Of a stretch of 32,318 nt of DNA, positions 17,214 to 25,682 are shown piece by piece. How positions within the stretch are numbered: the stretch's first letter is position 1; every line of letters starts with the position of its first letter. A model generated the notes under the pieces. That model was not told the DNA's origin, ran no database searches, and saw only the letters and a list, made by a program, of their open reading frames with translations. A program made the position numbers and the translations under genes. Source of the DNA: Chloroflexota bacterium (GTDB lineage: Bacteria > Chloroflexota > Anaerolineae > Anaerolineales > Villigracilaceae); contig JACPVC010000067.1 in NCBI GenBank assembly GCA_016191955.1, positions 1 through 32,318 on the forward strand, given 5' to 3'.

Positions 17214-20200
17214 CTACTCGTGTAAAAGTTTCTTTAACAACTGTTGTTCAAAAATCCTCTGCTCATCTGAGATATGATATTCATCATGAGTTCTTTCCAT
17301 GCTTTCTCGAACCCATTTCATTTCTTGAGAATTGAGCGTGGAAAGGCGCTTGTAAATATTTTCTCGCCCTTTCTTGAAGTCGCGAAAATCTTCACTATAT
17401 AAAGTGTTGTACGCTATTGACAAGGTCCAGTTATGCGCTGCCTGCTGCAATTTCTGCTTTGCCAATGGCGAATCTTTAGACGTATTCAGATATTCATCAA
17501 AGAACATCGCTCCAAGCAATACATTTGCCTTGCCAAGTTGAACCCAATGCCAAGGATTAAGCATTTCTCGAACGACCCCATGCTCCTTAGTAAATAGATA
17601 TTCATCCCCAATATGGTTACGTACATTCTTTGTAAGTATTCCTCGCGCCTTTTCAAAATCACCTGCGTAGTAATACAACCATGCCATATTAACTAATGCA
17701 TCAATGGCACGATATTCATATCCTGTTTCTCTTGCCACCTTCACTGCTTTCTCATATGCAATGCGGCTAAGCCCGATATGATGTATCCGCTCTGGGCGGT
17801 CCTTGGGTAAGGAATGTATCCATTCGCGGTATACACATCCAAGCTCAATATACGCCTCAACCAGACGCAACGGTTCTTTCTTTACCTTTTCTGTAAATAT
17901 CGATGCTGCTTCTTCTGCAAGTTCAACTGCTCGGGTGAGATATTCAAACTTCTTCTTTTCATCGTATACAAAAAGATCAGTGTTTGTCGTTCGCCGTAAA
18001 GATTCTGCCAGGGCAAGGCATGCCAATCCGATCCCGCGCGCCTCCTCCTGACGGCGGAATATCTCCAACGCCTGCTCGCAGTGGAATTGTGCGGTTTCCG
18101 GTTTCCCATACCGAATCTCGATCAGTCCCATCGTGTTGAGGCTAAGCCCGATCAGATATGGCTTTCCTAACTGGCGCCTCAAATTCAACGCATCTTTGCA
18201 ATGTGAAAGCGCTATATCAAAGTCACCCTCCTCCGCCTCTGCCCATGAAAGATCATTTAGCGTAAGCGCTGCCATCACCTCAAATTTCAATTCGCGCCAG
18301 AGTGGCACCGACATTAAGTACCACTTTGTAGCCCGCCCGAACTCACCTTGCATTCTCGATAAGTACCCGTGCCAATACAGAGCATATGCTTTTAAGAACT
18401 TGAGCCGCCATTGTTCAAGGCTATTTCTGGATGGCAATTTCTCTACAGCATTTAGAATATCGTTCAGCAAGACTCGTGCTTTCTCTTGTTCTCCGCCTCT
18501 ATATACCAATACCCAAGTCTCCCAGATTTTAAGTTCCAGATCCAAATAACTACCGGGATTCAATAGGTTCTTGCCGAATGTATTACGAAAATTCCCAGTT
18601 CGTCGTTCTGCCTCATCAAGTTTATCTTCTGTCAGGCTGGATCGGATCCAACGGATACCCATATGTGCTACTATGTCTTCCCAGGTCAGCCCTTCCACAG
18701 GCAAATACTTGTATGCATACCGCAATAATTCATCCTGCAAGAGCAACCAGAGGTTTTCTTCACGGCTTTGGAAGGCTTCCTCGGCATATTCCAGGTACAA
18801 CTTAAATCCATCTGTAGGGTTCACCCGCAGGGTGTAATATACATGCTCAACCTGATAAGCCTGCAAACGGGTACGCCTTGTGCTCAACCTCTCCTCCTCA
18901 CGAGCAATGCCCGCTAGGCTTAAGTGGTGCATTTTTTCCTTTTCCGGGGCATACCGCGTTGAATCCAGTTCCATTTCCTGTGTCTGGATTTCTCCACGTA
19001 TCTCCTTGATCTTCCATTCGTAGAAGTCAAGGATGTCTTTATCTATTCTTTCTTTCTGGGTTTTTATTGTCTCACTACGGTGCATCTCTTCCATCAGACT
19101 GTACATCTCGTCCTGGAAGAAGACCAGATCATCTGCGGAACGGATCTTCACAAAAGACAGCCGTTTCTTCGGCTGGCGAAGTTCATCAATGGATTCCTTT
19201 GCCTCCTGTTTATCTTCATCGCTGGGCTCATGATGCTGGCGAACCCATGCAAGCAGTTGCGCCCCCATTCCTTTCGGCGTCCATGATAATGCCTCCACCA
19301 CCTCGTCCGACGGGCGCAAACACTTCTGGATCGCCTCGATGATCCGGTCTCTCAGTTCCTTGCGGAATTCACCAGGTTCCCTTTGCTCGAGGAAAGGAAG
19401 TTCATCAGTGATCGCTACATAATCAATCAGTAACGCTAGCACGAATGGCTCACCCTGCGTCAGGTCATGGATCGTCCGCCTCGTTTCTTTGGGAATGCTC
19501 TGTATCCGCTTTGCACTTTGCGGGTTTTCCTTGCGGGTCGCTTTTGCCATTACATCGAAGTATTCCAGTGTCTCTTCAAGGTCAAATCTTGGCAGCGGAT
19601 ACGATATGACCTTTGCACCGGTTTCATTCAATTTATCCAAAAGTTCATCCGGCATTTTGGGCAGTTCGGGTGGACGTCCTGCAATCAGCACTGTTACATT
19701 TCGCAGGCGGCTGATCAATCCCTGTGCCAGCCAACGTGCTACCATGGTCAGGCTGTCCGGTAATCCCAATGCAGTTTGAGACGGGTCTTTTTGGAATCTC
19801 AGAACCTCTGCTGTATCGAACACCAGGACCACCTTATCATATTTCCATCCCAGTTCGTTCAACTCTTTCACAAACACCTCGATCATCTCCTGTTTCGAAG
19901 CCTCGGAAGGCGTTTCACCTTTCTCGTATTTTATGTGGATTAGTTGAGCACGTCTCTCAAGATATTTCTTGAAATGCTTTTTCCCTAGCGACTCTACAAT
20001 CTCATCGATCAATCCCTCTGGGTTGTGTGTGTGGGTGTGATACAAGTCCACCAGGCGGCTAACAATCAGGATATGTGTCTTTTTCTGCAACCGGTTTTGC
20101 TTGTTCCAGAACTTGACCACTTCCTCAAGCAGGCGGGTCTTGCCCATCCCGCCCCTAGCGGTGATGTAGATCACCTGTGTCTTTTTTGTTTTGCCCTCGA

Positions 20201-20297
20201 TCGCTTTTTGGATGATCCCCAGGATTTTCTTACGCCCCACCAGCTCGGGAGTCGCGCGGGCGCTGGCATATTCCACTCCATATCCGTGTATTTTCAT
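17214..20297 (-). CDS. STAND-like NTPase with C-terminal TPR repeats
   Basis: Walker A ARGGMGKT, Walker B-like KVVLVFDTAE; C-terminal TPR-like helical repeats (LTLNDLSWAEAEEGDFDIALSHCKDAL, LNTMGLIEIRYGKPETAQFHCEQAL). Confidence 0.85.
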   Translation of the reverse strand: MKIHGYGVEYASARATPELVGRKKILGIIQKAIEGKTKKTQVIYITARGGMGKTRLLEEVVKFWNKQNRLQKKTHILIVSRLVDLYHTHTHNPEGLIDEIVESLGKKHFKKYLERRAQLIHIKYEKGETPSEASKQEMIEVFVKELNELGWKYDKVVLVFDTAEVLRFQKDPSQTALGLPDSLTMVARWLAQGLISRLRNVTVLIAGRPPELPKMPDELLDKLNETGAKVISYPLPRFDLEETLEYFDVMAKATRKENPQSAKRIQSIPKETRRTIHDLTQGEPFVLALLIDYVAITDELPFLEQREPGEFRKELRDRIIEAIQKCLRPSDEVVEALSWTPKGMGAQLLAWVRQHHEPSDEDKQEAKESIDELRQPKKRLSFVKIRSADDLVFFQDEMYSLMEEMHRSETIKTQKERIDKDILDFYEWKIKEIRGEIQTQEMELDSTRYAPEKEKMHHLSLAGIAREEERLSTRRTRLQAYQVEHVYYTLRVNPTDGFKLYLEYAEEAFQSREENLWLLLQDELLRYAYKYLPVEGLTWEDIVAHMGIRWIRSSLTEDKLDEAERRTGNFRNTFGKNLLNPGSYLDLELKIWETWVLVYRGGEQEKARVLLNDILNAVEKLPSRNSLEQWRLKFLKAYALYWHGYLSRMQGEFGRATKWYLMSVPLWRELKFEVMAALTLNDLSWAEAEEGDFDIALSHCKDALNLRRQLGKPYLIGLSLNTMGLIEIRYGKPETAQFHCEQALEIFRRQEEARGIGLACLALAESLRRTTNTDLFVYDEKKKFEYLTRAVELAEEAASIFTEKVKKEPLRLVEAYIELGCVYREWIHSLPKDRPERIHHIGLSRIAYEKAVKVARETGYEYRAIDALVNMAWLYYYAGDFEKARGILTKNVRNHIGDEYLFTKEHGVVREMLNPWHWVQLGKANVLLGAMFFDEYLNTSKDSPLAKQKLQQAAHNWTLSIAYNTLYSEDFRDFKKGRENIYKRLSTLNSQEMKWVRESMERTHDEYHISDEQRIFEQQLLKKLLHE

Positions 20298-20300
20298 GGC

Positions 20301-21497
20301 TTAACCCTCCAGGTCATTGCAATTCAGTCCCGCCGATTGCAGGCGCTGTTTATGGTGGTTGGATTTGTTCCAATACAGATCCGAGTTATACTTCTGCCCC
20401 CACTCCTGATACATCCCCAGCGCTGTGCAGTGCAGTTTCGTCCACAATTCTGGGTCGCGCATCTGAAGCTCCTTCTCGAACAGATCTCGTATGCTTTCAT
20501 CCATCGCCCAGTGTTTCTTCTCACGATCCCAGTCTACTAATCCACCAGGACCGACTTGGATCCGATTCAATTCCAAAAACACTTCCTTAACCCTGCCCTC
20601 GTCCCACCCAAAACTAAGATTAGGATGACTTTGAAATAATGGAACCACATCCTCCTGGAAAAACCCTCGCAGGATGGAAATCGCCTCCAACATTGGGTAA
20701 TACCTCTCTTGAATTTCGTTTTCCTTCTTTATATCATCCAACAATGACTCGACAGCCTTTGTTTCATTTGGAATATTGGGTGGGTCGCCACTTACGTGCT
20801 TCACCAGCTTGACAGTATTTCCCGGCACTCCATTTCCCATTTTCCAAATCTTTTCTGCCAATTCCCCAGCCCCCGGTTTTAAGGATTCCATGTGAATTCT
20901 AGTTTTTTCCTCATCAAATAGAGGCAGCAGGAAGGTATTGAAAGGTGTGGGGCGTATGGCAAAATCGTTAAACACGGGAGGCTTCGATCTGCCTGCCGTG
21001 ACTAGAATAGCACGATCATTGTCATGAAGAAACTTAACCAATAGATAATCTTCAAGCTCTCGCAAATCCTCTTGAGAAGGAATGTTGATCTCATCCAAAA
21101 ACAAGATAGTTATCTGATTTTTTCCATTAATTTTTCGTTGAACATGTGAGACAAACTTCTGCCTATTTTGACTGTCATCCTTTTTGAGCACCATATCTTT
21201 GCAATCGCAGAATTCGTTATGTACTGCGACCAATAGCTCATTGATAAAACCCTTTTCTCTTTTCTTCAAAGAGTCCAGTGGAATGAGCAAAGATGCATAC
21301 TCAGCCCGTTCAATAGTTAATTTGTGTTTGCATTTCTCGAGCAAACAGCTCTTCCCAATCCCGGAGGGACCGACAAAATGAAAGACCCGCTCTTTTGGAG
21401 CAAATGGCTTTCTCTTTGCCAAGTCGAAAACCCTGTTCACAACAAGACCAACTTCTTTTTCGCGATTGATGAAATTGTCAAGAGCAAAATCTGACAT
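20301..21497 (-). CDS. STAND-like AAA ATPase
   Basis: Walker A GPSGIGKS, Walker B ITILFLDEIN, sensor-like ILVTAGRSKPP. SD-like GGGGAGG before the start. Confidence 0.8.
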   Translation of the reverse strand: MSDFALDNFINREKEVGLVVNRVFDLAKRKPFAPKERVFHFVGPSGIGKSCLLEKCKHKLTIERAEYASLLIPLDSLKKREKGFINELLVAVHNEFCDCKDMVLKKDDSQNRQKFVSHVQRKINGKNQITILFLDEINIPSQEDLRELEDYLLVKFLHDNDRAILVTAGRSKPPVFNDFAIRPTPFNTFLLPLFDEEKTRIHMESLKPGAGELAEKIWKMGNGVPGNTVKLVKHVSGDPPNIPNETKAVESLLDDIKKENEIQERYYPMLEAISILRGFFQEDVVPLFQSHPNLSFGWDEGRVKEVFLELNRIQVGPGGLVDWDREKKHWAMDESIRDLFEKELQMRDPELWTKLHCTALGMYQEWGQKYNSDLYWNKSNHHKQRLQSAGLNCNDLEG

Positions 21498-21592
21498 TCG
21501 AAAACCTCCCCATCGCAGTAATGCGAGTGGCGATAGCCCTAATTAGGCTGTCAATAATGGTTACACCTACCGGTAGAACCGGTTTGGGCAAA

Positions 21593-22897
21593 TCATTTTT
21601 TCACAGAATACTCTCTGCGAATCCACTCACGCACTGCTGTAACATCCTGGGGGGTAAGTTTTTCGTGTACCTGTCCGTCCTGGATATGGCAAACAAATAA
21701 ATAATCCATTGCCTTGATCAGGCTGCGCGGGCTGAGTTTCTTATGCCGGCGCAACTCACCGATCAATACCTCTTCTAGTGAACGTTCAGAGGCTCGCAGG
21801 GCGCGGTCACTGATAGCCGCAAGGCTGTCAAACTTGCCACCGCTGGCTTCTTGCAGGCGTCGCCGAATGACTTCACTGAGCGCATCTGCATCCCACTTTA
21901 TAGTAATGATTTTGCTCTTCAAAGTCAATGGACGAAAATTAGTCGTTTGGTCTACAAATTGTTTTAGCTCTTTAGGCAGGAAATATTTTGTATAGACACC
22001 CCTATTGGACCAGGAAATCGCATTGTCTAGTAGCCAAGATATGGAAAGTAGTGCATTATGAGGGTTGTTTTCAGTTTCAGGAAAAGCATCTACACCGTCT
22101 ACTAAAATATAAATCGCCTCAAATTTCAATTTATTAAGGATTAGGTCAAATAGTGCTTCAAGCCTATGTTCTTCATCCGGTTTTCCCGGTTCGGGAATAT
22201 AGCGGGTTAGTTTTTTGTAAAGATACAGGATATCTTCTTTATCCGGCGGGTTGGGGAGCGAACGAGCAGTTGGGTCAAAGGCGGCAAGGATTGGTTCTAA
22301 GCTTCCTGCGGTCTTCATTTGATCAAAATAAAAAGCAATGGGGAAATCTAAATCCCAGGATATGGTTTGGATAAAGATATTTCTGAGAGCATCATTCATT
22401 TCGTCGAGCGCGTAAGGTGAATAGGCCAAATAAATGAACAATTCACGAGCGGCATAACGAAGCAAATCAGCCTGTTGACGAAGCGCCCGACTTTTCTCCC
22501 CTTGGGAAACACCCGGCTCGGTGGGCTTGAAAATGATGGGGAAGATGCGGCGTTTGTTCCAGCCGGCACGGCATTCACGTGCCAAACGGACACGAAAAGC
22601 GGTCTTACCTCCACCAGCAGGCGCAAACACAAATGAGATCTGATCGCCGTTTATTTTTTTAAACTGATTATGATCTATTAAGTAAAAGGGAATGAAAGGA
22701 TCTTCGCCCGCGTCTATGTATCCGAAAGGATTTAGGTTCAATCCCATATGAGTGAGCCATTGTTTTAGGTTATCTGTTGGAAGGGTAGTTCTTTTATTTG
22801 ACGACGGCATAACATGAAAACCTGATCGAGCAGGCACCACAGGGAATGGATCGGATTGTTGGATGGTGATTTTCGGTTCTACTAAAGGCACTACCAT
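21593..22897 (-). CDS. P-loop ATPase
   Basis: Walker A APAGGGKT, Walker B AIYILVDGVDAF, C-terminal IKWDADALSEVIRRRLQEA...SPRSLIKAMDYLF. Confidence 0.75.
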   Translation of the reverse strand: MVVPLVEPKITIQQSDPFPVVPARSGFHVMPSSNKRTTLPTDNLKQWLTHMGLNLNPFGYIDAGEDPFIPFYLIDHNQFKKINGDQISFVFAPAGGGKTAFRVRLARECRAGWNKRRIFPIIFKPTEPGVSQGEKSRALRQQADLLRYAARELFIYLAYSPYALDEMNDALRNIFIQTISWDLDFPIAFYFDQMKTAGSLEPILAAFDPTARSLPNPPDKEDILYLYKKLTRYIPEPGKPDEEHRLEALFDLILNKLKFEAIYILVDGVDAFPETENNPHNALLSISWLLDNAISWSNRGVYTKYFLPKELKQFVDQTTNFRPLTLKSKIITIKWDADALSEVIRRRLQEASGGKFDSLAAISDRALRASERSLEEVLIGELRRHKKLSPRSLIKAMDYLFVCHIQDGQVHEKLTPQDVTAVREWIRREYSVKK

Positions 22898-23024
22898 AAG
22901 TGTTCCTGTTCATCTCCCAGTTTGGCAAATCTGCAAAGAACGCTCGGCATGATTATTGTAGTCTTCATCCTGTTCGCAATATTAAACCTGTCTTGCACTA
23001 ATCTTACAGAAAACTGACAAGGTT

Positions 23025-24392
23025 TTAGTCGTCCTCGTGGAATGCCTGCAGTGACAGCCGGTAGCCGCGATCCTTCTTCGTGGTGAGGAAAACTGGGTTC
23101 TTGGGTAACGGTTCGAACGTTTTCCTCAATCGGAAGATGGCAGTGTTGACCAGGTCTTCATATTGGAAGACATCGTCAGATGTAGCATCTCCGCCCTGTC
23201 CCTGGTTGACAAAGGGTAGGTAGGCTTTATTGTAAATATCGCGTTTGGAACAGTAGCGTCCTTCGTTCTTGTGGAGGTAGGAAAAGAACGCCAACTCCTC
23301 CTGCGACAGGGTGTATGGCAATTTCATCCCAACCACGATCTGACTTGTTTCCAGATTGAACCTGAGCCGCAGGGAAGACCGTTTACGGGCGGCAGTCCAT
23401 TCTGTTTCATCGAGTACCCATTCTCTCTTTTCCAGCCTGGAGAGACCTTCAGCGTTGTAGATTTCCCAGAAGGTAGCAAAAATGGGGCGGAAGTACTCCA
23501 GCCAACCACGTGGGGACATACCGCCGCATCCTTCCAGCCAGGGGAATAGTTGGTTGGCAGGGTAGATTTGATCTGCCCGCATCTGCCCATTATCCAGGGC
23601 GAAGCGAAGACGCCTCTCAATCATGGCCTGGAGTTGTTTCGCATCCCATGCAATGCGCGTCTCTGATGCTCGTTCCTTTCTTATAGCGGTGGTTTCCCCA
23701 AGCTCGCCTTCTAATTCGAGCGGAAGGAATATTTTCAGATGAAAATTGGGAATTTCAAAAAAAGATAATGTGGAGAGGATGGACTGCAAGATGTTGGTTG
23801 CTGTCTGTTTACGTGTCTCAGAGTTCAAATCAATCTGATCCACCATAACCCATAACCCGCCAGGGAAGCCGATTTGTTCCAGACTCTTGATCAGTTCGAC
23901 TGCGATCACATTGAGAGGCGTATTTTGATTCGTGAGACGTATTTTCAGCGACGGAACTTTTTTGGCGAGGATCGTCTTGTTTTCACTTGGCAGGAAGCGG
24001 TGAAGGAAATCGATCAGGAAACTATATTTTGCCCCATCTTCGGCGCGCTTCTTGAAATCATTGGGGAGTTCCTCAAGGACCTGGCACGCACAGGCGGAAA
24101 GTATGCTTGTAAATTGGGCGTTTGCCAGAACAGTGTTGGCAGGCTGTGGGTTTTCTGTGAAATCAGGTGTCCAGTGGACAGGTAGGCATTCCAACTGGTT
24201 ACGGGCATGCTCTTCTAATGCGAGCATAAGGGTGGTCTTGCCTGTGCCCGGTTTGGCGTAGATCAAATTGGAATGAGGTCCCTTGAAGAAATCGAAATCT
24301 GGCGGCGGGACAAAGGCATGTTGAACCAGCCAGGGCATTTCTGCCTCGGCGGTTTTGGTCATGAAAACGCTCAAGCCTTTGCCAGTGGTCAT
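23025..24392 (-). CDS. P-loop ATPase fused to C-terminal OmpR-type winged helix
   Basis: Walker A AKPGTGKT, Walker B GGLWVMVDQID. C-terminal LSQEELAFFSYLHKNEGRYCSKRDIYNKAY...FQYEDLVNTAIFRLRKTFEPLPKNPVFLTTKKDRGYRLSL fits Trans_reg_C. Confidence 0.8.
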   Translation of the reverse strand: MTTGKGLSVFMTKTAEAEMPWLVQHAFVPPPDFDFFKGPHSNLIYAKPGTGKTTLMLALEEHARNQLECLPVHWTPDFTENPQPANTVLANAQFTSILSACACQVLEELPNDFKKRAEDGAKYSFLIDFLHRFLPSENKTILAKKVPSLKIRLTNQNTPLNVIAVELIKSLEQIGFPGGLWVMVDQIDLNSETRKQTATNILQSILSTLSFFEIPNFHLKIFLPLELEGELGETTAIRKERASETRIAWDAKQLQAMIERRLRFALDNGQMRADQIYPANQLFPWLEGCGGMSPRGWLEYFRPIFATFWEIYNAEGLSRLEKREWVLDETEWTAARKRSSLRLRFNLETSQIVVGMKLPYTLSQEELAFFSYLHKNEGRYCSKRDIYNKAYLPFVNQGQGGDATSDDVFQYEDLVNTAIFRLRKTFEPLPKNPVFLTTKKDRGYRLSLQAFHEDD

Positions 24393-24474
24393 AGAATTAT
24401 GCTAATTGTACAGCCAAGTTGCTTCGAAGAAAACCAATGTGCAAATAAGAAACTTTACTTTTCTCGCCAGTTTA

Positions 24475-25679
24475 TCACTCACAATTCATTCCAGCCAATT
24501 GCAGACACCGCTGATGATAAGTGGATTTATTTCGATATATATCCGAGTTGTATTTCTCTCCCCAATCCTGATACATCTCAAACGCCGTACAGTGTAGTTT
24601 CCTCCACAGCTCCGGCTCGCGCATCTGGAGTTCCCTTTCAAACAGGTCTCGTGTACTCTCCTCCATGATCCAGTTCTTCTTCTCCTGATCCCAGTTCACC
24701 AATCCACCGAAGCCGACTTGGATCCGATTCAGTTCCAGAAACACACCCTTAACCCTGCTCTCATCCCATCCTACGCTGAGTTGCGGGTGTTTCTCAAATA
24801 AGAGAGCGATATCCGCCGGAAAAAATCCTTGCAGGATAGAGATCGCCTCCAGCATCGGGCGGTATCGTTCTTCGATTTTGTTTGTTTTCTTTATATTATC
24901 CAGCAATGAATGGACAGCCTGCGCTGCATTTGGAATGTCTAGTGGATCGCCAACTATGTGTTGCACCAGCTTCACGGTGTTTCCGGGGACGCCGTGTCCC
25001 AGTTTCATGACCTTTCCAGCCAATTTTCCCGACCCTGGTTTTAAGGATTCCATCTGCTTGCTGGTTATCTCCTCATCAAAGACAGAAAGAGGAAAAATAT
25101 TGAACGGCCTAGGACGCAGAGCAAAGTCGTTGAATATGGCAGGTTGCGATCTGCCTGCTGTGACTAAGACAGCACGGTTATTATTGTGAAGCAATTTCAC
25201 CAACAGGTACTCTTCAATCTCTTGTATATCCTTTTTAGAAGGAGCATTGACTTCATCCAACAAAAGGACTGGGAAAATCTGTTCATGCAAAGAAATAGCA
25301 CGCGTGATCATCGAAGCATATTCCCAGCGTGAAGCCAACGGCTCTTTCAAGACTGGATTAGCAAAAACTTTTTGAAACTTGCAAAATTCCTCATATACTG
25401 TTTTGAGGAATTCATCAACGAATCCTTGCTTAATACCTTTGAGTGCATTCAGGCGTACAAAGATCGGGGCAACGTTTCGTTTTTGTATTCTTCGGCAAGG
25501 AGAAGTGAATAGATTCTTTTCAACAAAGAACTTTTTCCGATTCCCAAAGGTCCTACGAAATGGAATACCCGCTCCTTCGAATCAAACGGCTTTCCCTTTA
25601 ACATGTCGGAAACCCTGTTTGTAACGAGACCAGTCTCGTAGTGGCGGTCGATGAAATTATCCGAGTCAAAGTCAGACAT
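24475..25679 (-). pseudogene. Frameshifted paralogue of the STAND-like ATPase at 20301-21497
   Basis: ORFs 25449..25679 and 24475..25350 are colinear with the 398-aa protein. Manual translation joins them as EEYKN/RNVAPIFVRLNALKGIKQGFVDEFLKTVYEEFCKF... after a -1 change near the A5 run (25480-25484). Confidence 0.8.
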
Positions 25680-25682
25680 GGT

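Noticed and set aside
21568-21586. ACCGGTAGAACCGGT palindrome as an operator
   Set aside because: Single short occurrence, no second copy found in the cluster.
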